Shown: piece by piece, positions 51,077 through 59,805 of the stretch | Numbering within the stretch: the stretch's first letter is position 1 | Layout of the letters: each line of letters starts with the position of its first letter | NCBI RefSeq assembly: GCF_004348895.1 | Contig: NZ_RRZK01000023.1 | Span: 141,991-205,990, forward strand | Length of the DNA stretch: 64,000 bases | DNA from: Pseudomonas vancouverensis | Lineage (GTDB): Bacteria > Pseudomonadota > Gammaproteobacteria > Pseudomonadales > Pseudomonadaceae | Reading direction: 5' to 3' | Program-made: the position numbers and the translations under genes | The notes under the pieces: model-generated | Database searches by the model: none | The model's input: only the letters and a program-made list of their open reading frames with translations | Told to the model about the DNA's origin: nothing

Positions 51077-51310
51077 ATGAATTGTCTGATTTGTGTGAGG
51101 GCCGCCGAGCGCATCGAATGCGACGGCCCGTGGGAGGAACGCGATTGTCCCGAGTGCGGGCGCTACCGGGTGGCGGACGCACTGATTCTGACCCTGATGG
51201 AACAGGGCCAGATCTTTGATGTGAGCAAAACCAGGAGCTGGCTGGACAGCCGGCGCAAGAACGGCAACGTTCCTTCTATCGAAATACATCAGGCCTTGTT
51301 GTTGCCCTGA
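51077..51310 (+). CDS. Small conserved cysteine-rich protein (77 aa), function unknown
   Basis: I do not recognise a named family. The 77 residues contain CLIC near the N-terminus and CPECGRY about 25 residues later, so a small zinc ribbon is likely. The rest is helical (ADALILTLMEQGQIFD). The ATG at 51077 is chosen because the zinc-ribbon starts immediately after it; the longer frame back to 50879 is non-coding in character. The upstream ribosome-binding site is weak. A 6-bp GC stem (51313-51331) follows the stop without a T-tract. Confidence 0.6.
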   Translation: MNCLICVRAAERIECDGPWEERDCPECGRYRVADALILTLMEQGQIFDVSKTRSWLDSRRKNGNVPSIEIHQALLLP

Positions 51311-51350
51311 GGGGCGGCCATGCCAGCCGCCGCTGCAGCCTCAGTGAGTT

Positions 51351-51683
51351 TCAGACCCTCGTAGCCGTCGACACCACGCGTTCAGGCCGTGGCCGGATGA
51401 AATCGACCGGGTTCGTGCCAACGCGGCTGAGCCGTGGTTCGCGCAGTGGCGGAAGCTGCTCATTGATCAGTGACAGATGATCCAGCGCTTCCTGAAACAA
51501 CGCGTGTGCCTTGTCACGCAGCCGCAAGTAGTCAAGAAACATCTCATCGTCGAGGTCCGGTCGATCGAGCAGATCGAGTGCCGAACGATTGAGGACATTG
51601 GCCTCCTCGAACAGCTTTTCGTTTTGCTCCATGGCCAGGTGGCGGCAGGCGTTGAAACGGGTGGCGGCGTGGGGCGAGTGCAT
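51351..51683 (-). CDS. Hypothetical protein (110 aa), helical
   Basis: A 110-residue soluble protein with no recognised domain. The central region (residues about 18-75, EQNEKLFEEANVLNRSALDL then a DDEMFLDYLRLRDKAHALFQ segment) is predicted helical and acidic. The C-terminus is basic and proline-rich. AGGAG lies 7 bases before the ATG, which supports it as a real gene. It converges on the small cysteine-rich gene. Confidence 0.65.
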   Translation of the reverse strand: MHSPHAATRFNACRHLAMEQNEKLFEEANVLNRSALDLLDRPDLDDEMFLDYLRLRDKAHALFQEALDHLSLINEQLPPLREPRLSRVGTNPVDFIRPRPERVVSTATRV

Positions 51684-51971
51684 GGTCAGCTCCTGTTCAA
51701 GTGGGGAGTTTGCGCTGCGGCGATAGAGCTATGACCCTGGCTGTTGCGTGGAAGATCAATTGAAATCGGTTTAAAAAATCGATCGTTAATCCAAGTATTG
51801 CTGGCAGACGAATCCATTTTTTCGGGTAGATACTGGAAAGATCGACATCGATCCCGAGCGCAATGCGACCCGTGGACTACACTCGCTGAACACTTTTCAC
51901 GACAGCCAGAGTGGCGCCAGGCAGGCCTTTGTTCGGCACGCGAGGTCTCGTCGAATCACTGAGGGAACGAC

Positions 51972-52322
51972 ATGAAATGGATCCTGTGGACACTGGCTTT
52001 GGCATCAATGGCTGGCTGCGCGGTGCCGACCATGAGCGAGATGCGCAAGGAAGACCCCCGGCAAATCCTCACGTCGAAAAAACCCGAGAAAGTCGTCGCC
52101 GATTGCGTCCTGCGCGAATGGCAAGACCTGCCGGTGTTCGCCGGACACGATGGCGCCACCCTGGAGCCGGGTAGCCACGGCGGCTACACGGTTGCGACCG
52201 TAGGTTCGGGGTATTTTGTCGATATCAGCAAGGATGAGTTCGGCTCGGTCGCCAAATATTATGCGGCAACCCATCGCTGGATCTCCAGGAAACACCTGGA
52301 AGCCCTGCAACGCTGCCTGTGA
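51972..52322 (+). CDS. Hypothetical small lipoprotein
   Basis: A 116-residue protein with a lipoprotein signal (LALASMAGC, acylated Cys about residue 16). The body contains two further Cys (VADCVLREW and the C-terminal LQRCL) that may form a disulfide. It has a Gly-rich beta region (GHDGATLEPGSHGGYTVAT). GAGGGAACG sits before the ATG. It is convergent with the amidohydrolase gene. No function can be given. Confidence 0.72.
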   Translation: MKWILWTLALASMAGCAVPTMSEMRKEDPRQILTSKKPEKVVADCVLREWQDLPVFAGHDGATLEPGSHGGYTVATVGSGYFVDISKDEFGSVAKYYAATHRWISRKHLEALQRCL

Positions 52323-52346
52323 ACCCATCCCCGGGTGGTGGCGCGT

Positions 52347-53654
52347 TTACAGGCCCGGCAGCACATCGGGCGGTACGATGGCGCCACCCTTCATCACCAC
52401 CGGCAGTTTTTCCAGCAACGAGATATCGGCGATCGGGTCGCCGTCCACCGCGATCATGTCGGCGTAGCGTCCGGCGCTGATCGCTCCGACATCCGCCTGC
52501 CAATTGAGCATGTCCGCGGCGACGACCGTGGCGGACTGGATCGCCTGCATGGGCGTCATGCCGTACTTGACCATGTAGGCGAACTGCCGCGCGTTGGTGC
52601 CGATCGGGTAGACACCGGCATCGGTGCCATAGGCAATTCTCACCCCGGCCTGCACCGCTTTGCGAAATGCCTGACGCTGGACCTCAGTGGTTTCGCTGTT
52701 CTTGCGCAGGTAACTTTCCGGCCAGTTCTCCTTGCGACCGATTTCATCAATGTAATCGCCGTTGTAGATGTCCATGACCAGATAGGTACCCTTGTCCTTG
52801 GCCAGCCTGATGCCTTCATCGTCGAGCAGTGACGCATGCTCGACGGATTTCACCCCGGCGCGAATCGCCGCCTTGATGCCTTCGGCACCATGGGCGTGAA
52901 CAGTGGCGTAGCTCTTGTGCACCTTGGCTTCTTCGACGACCGCGCGCATTTCCTCCTCGCTCATTTCCATTTGTCCGGGTTCGGTGCCTTCGGCGAGCAC
53001 GGCACCGGTGCCCATCATCTTGATGGTGTCGACGCCATGCTGGAACAGGTAGCGGGTCTTTAGCCGGGCGTCGTTGGCGTCGCGATACACACCGACACGC
53101 ATGTCCGCCGGGATTTCCACGCCCGGGGCAAAGCCGGTGACTTCGCCGCCACCGCCGGCGACGGTGAGGTAGGCACCGACCACATTCATCCGTGGCCCCA
53201 GTACCCGATTGGCGTTGATAGCGTCGCGCAGCGCGACGTCGGTGAACGCGCGATAGGTGCCCAGGTCATGCACGGTGGTGAAGCCTGCACGCAACGTCTG
53301 ATAGGCATGTTTCGCGCCCATCAACGCGACATCCTGGGGCGAATGCAGCAGCGGTTCGGCGACATTGTTGGTCATGTCCCAGTCGGCGATGTGCGTGTGC
53401 GCGTCAATCAGGCCAGGCAACACGGTCTTGGTCGACCAATCGATCACCTTGCTCTGGGTCGTTGGCGCACGCCACGACTCCACGGCCACGATGCGCTCGT
53501 CTTCGATCTTGATGCGCTGATCGTTCAACACCTGGCCTTTCTCCACATCCACCAGCCGTCCGGCATGCACATACAGCACCTCGGCATGGGCGGACAGGGC
53601 CACGGACGAGAGCGACACAGCCAATGCGATGCACTTGATCGGGAATTTTTTCAT
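52347..53654 (-). CDS. Exported metal-dependent amidohydrolase
   Basis: A 435-residue amidohydrolase-superfamily enzyme with a signal peptide (about 1-24, ending ALSAHAEV). The N-terminal HxH is in LIDAHTHIADWD, further metal ligands are likely in VHAHGAEG and KSVEHASLL, and the catalytic Asp is in YGTDAGVYP. The sequence resembles the Xaa-Pro dipeptidase/imidazolonepropionase-like group. The start is the ATG at 53654. It follows the OprD porin gene on the same strand after 38 bases, so an imported or periplasmic peptide-like substrate is plausible. Confidence 0.86.
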   Translation of the reverse strand: MKKFPIKCIALAVSLSSVALSAHAEVLYVHAGRLVDVEKGQVLNDQRIKIEDERIVAVESWRAPTTQSKVIDWSTKTVLPGLIDAHTHIADWDMTNNVAEPLLHSPQDVALMGAKHAYQTLRAGFTTVHDLGTYRAFTDVALRDAINANRVLGPRMNVVGAYLTVAGGGGEVTGFAPGVEIPADMRVGVYRDANDARLKTRYLFQHGVDTIKMMGTGAVLAEGTEPGQMEMSEEEMRAVVEEAKVHKSYATVHAHGAEGIKAAIRAGVKSVEHASLLDDEGIRLAKDKGTYLVMDIYNGDYIDEIGRKENWPESYLRKNSETTEVQRQAFRKAVQAGVRIAYGTDAGVYPIGTNARQFAYMVKYGMTPMQAIQSATVVAADMLNWQADVGAISAGRYADMIAVDGDPIADISLLEKLPVVMKGGAIVPPDVLPGL

Positions 53655-53692
53655 AGGGGTTCTCTTGTTTTTATGGGGGAGGGATGTGCGCA

Positions 53693-54973
53693 TCAGAGAA
53701 GCTCGAAGGGGTATTCGCTGATGATGCGCAGCTGTTTCACGCTGTCGCCGGTAAACGAGAAGTCGGCATAGCGCACGCGTATCGAGAGATCCTTCAACGG
53801 ACCGTTTTGTACGACGGTCTTCAGGTCCAGATCGCGTTCGATCTGTTTGTCCGAGTGGGAGAAGTAGGCGTACAGACCTTCCGGATCGACCTGCTCGTTG
53901 TCGATATCGAAGCCGTAGACGTAACGCACACCGAGCGTGGTGTGCAGGTAGCCGGTGCTGCCGAAGTCGTATTGGTAGCCGAGGCCGACCGACTGTTCGC
54001 CTGGGCCATTGAAGTCGCCGTACTGCGAGGAGTTGGCCAGGTAGATGGAGTCCATGTAGGTGCCATCGGACGCCATCAGGTAGTCGAACGGCTGGCTGCC
54101 ATGGATTTTCTGGTAGGACAGGGTGAGGGTGTGCGGGCCGATCCCGTAAGCGGTGGCCAATGACCAGGCCGTGACATTGATGTCACCGGCATTGGCCTGG
54201 CCTTCATCGAGTGAGCGATAGAGATTGAAGTCGACGCTCAATGATTGGTCGCCTTTTAGCGGCAAACTGTAATTGGCGTTGACGTAGAACTGCCGCCACA
54301 AGTCTTCGGCGCGAGACACATAAAAGCCGACGCCACCTTCCTCAACAGGCAACCAGGTCAAGCCTGCATAGTCCACGTCACCGGCATCCACGCCCGCGTA
54401 GCCAGCCTTGAACCCGCCGTCATGGCCGGTGCTGATGTAGCCACGAGTGGAATAGAAGTGGCCGAGATCGACACTGACCTTGTCTATGTCCTCACTCAGC
54501 AACTGGATGCCGCGGGTGGTCATCGGCATCAAGCGCAAATCGGGCGTGGCGAATACCGGGTTGTAAGGGCGCAAATCACCGTACTTGATCACGGTGTTCG
54601 ACCATTTCATCTTCACCGAGGCGTTGAGCGTTGACGATTCGCTTCGTTCAGCATCGCCCTCGACGGGGAACATGCCGGTGCCGACTGTCCCGCGTCCGCC
54701 GTCCAGTTTGTAGGCGGTGTAGGCACTTGAATCAACGCCGAAGCCGATATCGCCCTGGGTGAACCCGGATTGATAGTCCAGCTGAAATCCCTGGCCCCAG
54801 CCGATGGCATCGGGAGAGTGGGACAGGGAATTGCGATTGAAGTACATGTTGCGTGCGAGCAGCCTGGCGGTGCTGCCCTCGACGAATCCTTCGCTGGATT
54901 CTTCTGCATGCACGTGCAGGGAACTGGCGGACACGGAAAAGACAAACAGACCCAGTAGGGGGCGCTTCTTCAT
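53693..54973 (-). CDS. OprD-family outer membrane porin (second copy)
   Basis: A 426-residue OprD/Occ-family porin from the ATG at 54973 (GAGG upstream). The signal peptide ends SLHVHAEES. The family blocks are SSEGFVEGSTARLLARNMYF, YQSGFTQGDIGFGVD and the C-terminal strand SEYPFELL. It is a distinct paralogue of the porin at 5975-7309. It is the first gene of a likely pair with the downstream exported amidohydrolase, which suggests a shared substrate. Confidence 0.9.
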   Translation of the reverse strand: MKKRPLLGLFVFSVSASSLHVHAEESSEGFVEGSTARLLARNMYFNRNSLSHSPDAIGWGQGFQLDYQSGFTQGDIGFGVDSSAYTAYKLDGGRGTVGTGMFPVEGDAERSESSTLNASVKMKWSNTVIKYGDLRPYNPVFATPDLRLMPMTTRGIQLLSEDIDKVSVDLGHFYSTRGYISTGHDGGFKAGYAGVDAGDVDYAGLTWLPVEEGGVGFYVSRAEDLWRQFYVNANYSLPLKGDQSLSVDFNLYRSLDEGQANAGDINVTAWSLATAYGIGPHTLTLSYQKIHGSQPFDYLMASDGTYMDSIYLANSSQYGDFNGPGEQSVGLGYQYDFGSTGYLHTTLGVRYVYGFDIDNEQVDPEGLYAYFSHSDKQIERDLDLKTVVQNGPLKDLSIRVRYADFSFTGDSVKQLRIISEYPFELL

Positions 54974-55109
54974 CGGAGGCCTCAGGACTTTGATTATTAT
55001 TGTTGTGTGCAGACGCCTGTGCAGCTCAGCGGTCAAGCAGTTGGGGGTTCATGGATATTGACGCAGCTAGCACAGGCCAACGACGGGGGCGTCGGCCTGT
55101 GCATCAGGC

Positions 55110-55493
55110 TCAGGCGGGCTGGAAGCAGTAAGCCGCCAGTTTGTTGCCGTCCAGATCGCGGGCATAAGCGGCGTAGGCATTGGGTGCCCAGTTGCGTTGC
55201 CCCGGCAGACCTTCACAGGTACCGCCGGAAGCCAGCGCGGCGGCGTGAAAGGCATCGATGGCGGCACGGGTCGGGGCCTCGAAACTGACAGTCACGCCAT
55301 TGCCGACCGTGGCCGGTGAACCGTTGGCCGGTTTCAGCACGAAGAAGGAGGGTGCATCCTCGCCCCAGATCGAGCCGTTGTCACCGAGGTCGGCGATACG
55401 CTTATGGCCCAGCTCGCCCAGCACGTTGTCGTAGAAACGACGGGCGTTATCGAGGTTGTTGGTGCCGACGGTCACGTGGGTAAACACACTCAT
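55110..55493 (-). CDS. VOC-family (glyoxalase/bleomycin-resistance fold) protein
   Basis: A 127-residue vicinal-oxygen-chelate protein. It opens with SVFTHVTVGTNNLDNARRFYD, the first beta-alpha-beta module, and ends with YARDLDGNKLAAYCFQPA, the conserved last strand with a metal-ligand-type residue. The ATG at 55493 has GGGAG upstream; the longer frame to 55616 lies in non-coding DNA and the histidine kinase end. The substrate is unknown. Confidence 0.88.
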   Translation of the reverse strand: MSVFTHVTVGTNNLDNARRFYDNVLGELGHKRIADLGDNGSIWGEDAPSFFVLKPANGSPATVGNGVTVSFEAPTRAAIDAFHAAALASGGTCEGLPGQRNWAPNAYAAYARDLDGNKLAAYCFQPA

Positions 55494-55612
55494 TGTCAAA
55501 AACTCCCGGGTTGCGATGTGTTGCCCAAGAATGTGCCCGGTGCTGCACAAATGACAGTGATGTCTCTGCATTAATCCCATGCGAAACGCGCATGAAAACG
55601 CCTGGTCAGGGC

Positions 55613-56941
55613 TCATGCACTGCGCGGCAACTCGACCCGCGCCACCAGCCCTTTGCGGTTGCTCAGGGTCAACTCGCCACCCTGTTCGCGGACGATTGCT
55701 CGCGCCGCCGAGAGGCCCAGACCTACGCCGCCGGTGTCACGGTTGCGCGAGGTTTCCAGGCGAAAGAACGGGTCGAACACCCGTTGCAGGGCGGCGTCGG
55801 GAATGCCCGGTCCTTCGTCGCTGACCTCGATGTAGACCGACTCCTGGTCAACACTCAGTGCGGTGCGCGGGTGCTGGCCGTACTTCACGGCGTTTTCCAG
55901 CAGGTTGACGATGACGCGCTTGATGCCCAGCGGCCGGCCTATGTAGACCAGGTGCGCGGGGCCGCTGAAGTCGATGGCGATGTCCTGGTCCCGAAAGTCA
56001 TCGATGATGGTTTGCAGCAGCTCCGACAGATCGAACGCCGTTGACTGCTCCAGGTGCGTGTCCTCGCGGAAAAACGCCAGGGCGGCGTTGATCATCGATT
56101 GCATCTCCTCGATATCGCGAATCAATTTGCGCTGATGGTCGAGGTCTTCCATGAATTCGCTGCGCAAGCGCATTCGTGTCAAGGGCGCGCGCAAGTCGTG
56201 GGAGATGGAGGCGAGCATGTGCGTACGCTCACCAATGAAATGCTGGATCTGCGCCTGCATGGTGTTGAAGGCGATGATCGCCTGGCGAATTTCGTGAGGG
56301 CCTTCGAGATGAATCGGGGGAGCGTTGAGGTCACCGCCGAAGCGCCGGGCGGCACCGGCGAAGCGCTGAATTGGATTGGCCAGTTGCCGTGTGGCGATCC
56401 AGGCGACCAGCAAGGTAGCGATCAGCCCCAGGGTGATGACCACGGCGAGCCGTGCGGGCAGATTCAGGCCCCAGCTGCGCTCGGGCGGGGTGAAGGATAA
56501 CCAGCTGCCATCGTCCATGCGCACCAATGCAACGTAACGCGCCTCGGTGCTGTTATCTGGCCAGTCGCTGGGGTTGAACACGTCGATCTCGCGGTCCGCG
56601 CCCAGCAGTCGTCGTAGCACCGGGGCCGAGTCGGCCGTCAACTGGGCGCCGCCGGCCGGCAGGTTGAATTGGTCACGCTGGGCGTGCCAGGCCACGTCGA
56701 GCATGGGATTGCTCGCCGCGCTCGCCAGTTGCGCACGCAACGAGGCTGGCGCTGCCTCGATCACCCGAGTGGTCGAGGCAATCTGCTCCAGCAGTCCGGT
56801 GCGCTCAATGGGTGGCTGGGCCCAGATGCCTGCCACCTGGACGAACAGCGCATTGAGGGTCAGGGAAGCCACCATCGCCGCGACTATGGTCAGGGCAATC
56901 CGGCGCCTGAGGGTGTCCCGGGGCAGTAATCGGCCGATCAC
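55613..56941 (-). CDS. Sensor histidine kinase (HAMP, HisKA, HATPase_c)
   Basis: A 442-residue membrane kinase with two TM helices (about 15-35 and 165-185) bounding a periplasmic sensor region of about 125 residues. A HAMP segment (RQLANPIQRFAGAARRF) follows, then an H-box SISHDLRAPLTRMRL (phospho-His), an N-box NLLENAVKYG, and G-boxes SDEGPGIPD and TGGVGLGLSAA. It overlaps the response regulator gene (ATGA, 56938-56941), so the two form a cognate pair. The signal is unknown; the layout resembles EnvZ/RstB-type kinases. Confidence 0.93.
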   Translation of the reverse strand: MIGRLLPRDTLRRRIALTIVAAMVASLTLNALFVQVAGIWAQPPIERTGLLEQIASTTRVIEAAPASLRAQLASAASNPMLDVAWHAQRDQFNLPAGGAQLTADSAPVLRRLLGADREIDVFNPSDWPDNSTEARYVALVRMDDGSWLSFTPPERSWGLNLPARLAVVITLGLIATLLVAWIATRQLANPIQRFAGAARRFGGDLNAPPIHLEGPHEIRQAIIAFNTMQAQIQHFIGERTHMLASISHDLRAPLTRMRLRSEFMEDLDHQRKLIRDIEEMQSMINAALAFFREDTHLEQSTAFDLSELLQTIIDDFRDQDIAIDFSGPAHLVYIGRPLGIKRVIVNLLENAVKYGQHPRTALSVDQESVYIEVSDEGPGIPDAALQRVFDPFFRLETSRNRDTGGVGLGLSAARAIVREQGGELTLSNRKGLVARVELPRSA

Positions 56942-57645
56942 GTACGAGTGACCTTGGCAGTGAACATATAACCTCCATTGCGCACGGTACGAATCAGGTC
57001 CGGGCGCTTGCAGTCCGGCTCGATCTTTCGCCGCAAGCGGCTGACCTGCACATCGATGCTGCGATCGAACGCGTCATGGCCGTGGCCGTGGGTCAGGTCA
57101 ATCAACTGCTCACGGGTGAGGATGCGCTGGGGGTTGTCGAGGAACACCACCAACAGATCGAACTCGCCTCCGGACAGCGGAATCATCACGTTCTCGGGCG
57201 AACGCAGCTCGCGGCAGGTGATATCCAGGTGCCAGCCGGCGAAGGCAACAACCGGTCGCGAAGGCTCACTGTGGCTTTTGCGGTCACCGGCGCGACGTTG
57301 CAGGGCGCGTACCCGGGCCAGCAGTTCCTGGGGGGCGAAGGGTTTGGTCAGGTAGTCGTCCGCCCCCAGCTCCAGGCCGACAATGCGATCACTGAGCTCG
57401 GCCATGGCCGTCAGCATGATGATTGGAATTCCCGTCTGGGCGCGGACTTTCTGGCACAGGCTCAGGCCGCTTTCGCCGGGCAGCATGACGTCGAGAATCA
57501 GCGTGTCCGGCCGACTTTGCTCAATCGCCGCCCACATGGCCTCGCCGTGGGGCGCCACTTGCACCTCATAGGCGTGCTGAACGAAGAACTTCTTCAGCAG
57601 CGACAGGATTTCCTCGTCGTCGTCGACGATCAGCAGTCTGCTCAC
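56938..57645 (-). CDS. OmpR/PhoB-family response regulator
   Basis: A 235-residue regulator with a receiver domain (acidic pocket VDDDEE, phospho-acceptor Asp52 in LILDVMLPGESG, conserved LTA and KPF) and a winged-helix DNA-binding domain from about residue 130 (LSGGEFDLLVVFLDNPQRIL and RSIDVQVSRLRRKIEPD). It is cotranscribed with the kinase downstream and divergent from the small gene at 57809. Targets cannot be told from this window. Confidence 0.94.
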   Translation of the reverse strand: MSRLLIVDDDEEILSLLKKFFVQHAYEVQVAPHGEAMWAAIEQSRPDTLILDVMLPGESGLSLCQKVRAQTGIPIIMLTAMAELSDRIVGLELGADDYLTKPFAPQELLARVRALQRRAGDRKSHSEPSRPVVAFAGWHLDITCRELRSPENVMIPLSGGEFDLLVVFLDNPQRILTREQLIDLTHGHGHDAFDRSIDVQVSRLRRKIEPDCKRPDLIRTVRNGGYMFTAKVTRT

Positions 57646-57808
57646 GGTGTCAGGTTCCAGGGACCAAAAAAGAGCGCATCTAAAACCATTTCGCGGTCCG
57701 GGTCATTTATTTCAATCGAGCAACATTTCGTCCGGCCAGACATCAAGCGGACATTCTCAGGCAAAAACCCTGGGCGATCCTGTCGGCATTCCCACCCAGG
57801 AGGCTTCC

Positions 57809-58120
57809 ATGAAGGTTTTGAACGGCAGTTACATCACGGAAGGGCCATCCAGCGCCCGTCCCCTGATTCTAAACCAGCGCACCACCGCACCCGAATCCGA
57901 CAAGTCGATTCTGTTCCAGGAAACCTGCCTGGGACTGACCGGTGATCAAAGCCAGATCGTCCTGCGCCGTTATTTCGAACACTACGGCCCGGACAACGCC
58001 GACTGGGTGGAGTACATCCACGCCATCCCGACCGCTGAACTGGTGCACTGGATCATGCGCCATGGCCAGTTGCGCATCGAATGCTCGGACAACCACGCAA
58101 CCCTCAACGTCCCCGCCTGA
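57809..58120 (+). CDS. Hypothetical protein (103 aa)
   Basis: A 103-residue soluble protein of no recognised family. A strong ribosome-binding site (AGGAGG, 57798-57803) precedes the ATG, which supports translation. The segment RRYFEHYGPDNADWVEYIHA is aromatic and helical, and the C-terminal part has LRIECSDNHATLN. It is divergent from the two-component operon and lies 38 bases before the DUF3313-like lipoprotein gene, so the two may be co-transcribed. Confidence 0.7.
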   Translation: MKVLNGSYITEGPSSARPLILNQRTTAPESDKSILFQETCLGLTGDQSQIVLRRYFEHYGPDNADWVEYIHAIPTAELVHWIMRHGQLRIECSDNHATLNVPA

Positions 58121-58158
58121 GTGCGCGGGCTTTAATGCAAAACAAGGACATTTCATTG

Positions 58159-58845
58159 ATGACACGCAAACATTCATTGCCGCTGTTGTTCGTCGCCACC
58201 CTGAGCCTGTCGGCGTGCAGCAGCAAACGAGTCGGTCCCGAGACCTATACCGGTTTTCTGCATGACTACAGTGTGTTGACCGAACGCCAGGCACCTTCCG
58301 GACAGACCGTACTGAGCTGGGTCAGCCCGGCGGTGAAAAGAGGCCGTTACACCCAGGTTTATCTGGCGCCGAGTCAGTTCTACCCCCACTCTGAGCCCAC
58401 CGAACGCATTCCTCTGAGCACTCTGAGTGGGGTCACTGACTACTACGATGCAGCCCTCAGAACCGAGTTGGCCAAGGTGCTGCCACTGGTGAACAAACCG
58501 GGGCCGAACACCCTGGTGGTCAAACCGGCGATCACCCAGGTGACGGCCAGCACCCAGGGCCTGCGCTTTTATGAATGGCTGCCGGTCACCCTGGTCGCCG
58601 CCGGCGTGAGCACCGCCACCGGTATTCGCGATCAGGACAGCGAAGTCGCCACCGAGGTCTCCTTCGAGGACGGCTCGACCGGCGAAGTGGTGGCCGAAGT
58701 GGTGCGCAAGGGCACCGGGCATGTCCTGGAAAACGACAAGCAAGTGCTGACCGCCGATGACGTCAAGGCCGTGCTCGATGGCTGGGCCACTGACTTGCGC
58801 CAGTCCTACATCGCCCTCGGTCGACCCACCGCAGATAACCTCTGA
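58159..58845 (+). CDS. DUF3313-like lipoprotein
   Basis: A 228-residue lipoprotein with lipobox LSLSACSS (Cys near residue 20). The GFLHDYSVLTE segment after the lipobox and the YTQVYLAPSQFYP block are typical of DUF3313, a family of uncharacterised outer membrane-associated lipoproteins. A helical C-terminal part (VKAVLDGWATDLRQSYI) follows. The ATG at 58159 is chosen because it puts the lipobox at the usual distance; an ATG at 58135 is the alternative. Confidence 0.85.
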   Translation: MTRKHSLPLLFVATLSLSACSSKRVGPETYTGFLHDYSVLTERQAPSGQTVLSWVSPAVKRGRYTQVYLAPSQFYPHSEPTERIPLSTLSGVTDYYDAALRTELAKVLPLVNKPGPNTLVVKPAITQVTASTQGLRFYEWLPVTLVAAGVSTATGIRDQDSEVATEVSFEDGSTGEVVAEVVRKGTGHVLENDKQVLTADDVKAVLDGWATDLRQSYIALGRPTADNL

Positions 58846-58914
58846 TCGGACAAAGCGGCAAAGTCGTGATTGCGTGCTGAACTCAATCGCAGTTTTCACA
58901 ATGGGAGCTGCGCC

Positions 58915-59745
58915 ATGACCACCATCACGACTAAAGACGGCACCGAAATCTTCTACAAGGATTGGGGACCCAAGGACGCCACGCCCATCATGTTCCACCA
59001 CGGTTGGCCGCTCAGTGCCGATGACTGGGACGCGCAGATGATGTTCTTTCTGCTCAAGGGCTACCGGGTCATCGCCCATGATCGACGCGGGCATGGACGC
59101 TCGACCCAGACCTGGCAAGGCAACGAGATGGACACCTACGCCGCCGACGTTGCCGAACTGACCGATGCACTGGACCTGAAAGGCGCGATACATGTCGGCC
59201 ATTCCACCGGTGGTGGCGAAGTCGCGCACTATGTTGCGCGGGCGAAGCCGGGCAGGGTGGCCAAGGCGGTGCTGATCGGCGCGGTGCCACCGGTCATGGT
59301 CAAGTCGGAGAAAAATCCTGGTGGCTTGCCCATCGAAGTGTTTGACGGCTTTCGCGCGGCGCTGGTGGCCAATCGTGCGCAGTTCTACATGGATGTCGCG
59401 GCCGGGCCGTTCTACGGCTACAACCGGCCGGATGCGAAAATCTCCCAAGCCGTGGTGGAGAACTGGTGGCGCCAGGGCATGATGGGCGGCGCCAAAGCGC
59501 ACTACGACTGCATCAAGGCATTTTCCGAAACGGATTTCACCGAAGACCTGAAAGTCATCGAAGTGCCGACCCTGGTGATGCACGGCGAAGACGATCAGAT
59601 CGTGCCGATTGCCGACTCTGCGCCGTTGTCGGCCAAACTTCTGAAGAACGGCACGCTGAAAACCTATCCAGGGTTCCCCCACGGCATGCCGACAACCCAT
59701 GCCGATCAGATCAATGCCGACCTGCTGGCCTTCATTCGCGGCTGA
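58915..59745 (+). CDS. Alpha/beta hydrolase, non-haem chloroperoxidase-like
   Basis: A 276-residue alpha/beta hydrolase. The oxyanion block HHGWPLSADDW, the nucleophile elbow GHSTGGGE (Ser97), an acid in MHGEDDQIVP, and the C-terminal His in FPHGMPTTH complete the triad. It matches the cofactor-free haloperoxidase/esterase group, whose real role is often esterase-like. GGGAG sits before the ATG. A strong terminator stem follows the stop. Confidence 0.92.
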   Translation: MTTITTKDGTEIFYKDWGPKDATPIMFHHGWPLSADDWDAQMMFFLLKGYRVIAHDRRGHGRSTQTWQGNEMDTYAADVAELTDALDLKGAIHVGHSTGGGEVAHYVARAKPGRVAKAVLIGAVPPVMVKSEKNPGGLPIEVFDGFRAALVANRAQFYMDVAAGPFYGYNRPDAKISQAVVENWWRQGMMGGAKAHYDCIKAFSETDFTEDLKVIEVPTLVMHGEDDQIVPIADSAPLSAKLLKNGTLKTYPGFPHGMPTTHADQINADLLAFIRG

Positions 59746-59762
59746 ATGAAAAAGACGGAAAT

Positions 59763-59798
59763 TGCCGAGTGCACACCTTGATCGGGGTGCACTCGGCA
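59763..59798 (+). terminator. Rho-independent terminator, likely bidirectional
   Basis: A perfect 12-bp stem, TGCCGAGTGCAC (59763-59774) with GTGCACTCGGCA (59787-59798), encloses a 12-base loop. A T-run (59810-59814) follows at some distance on the plus strand, and an A-rich stretch precedes it, giving a U-rich tail on the minus strand. It lies between the convergent hydrolase and oxygenase genes. Confidence 0.75.
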
Positions 59799-59805
59799 CT
59801 GCACT

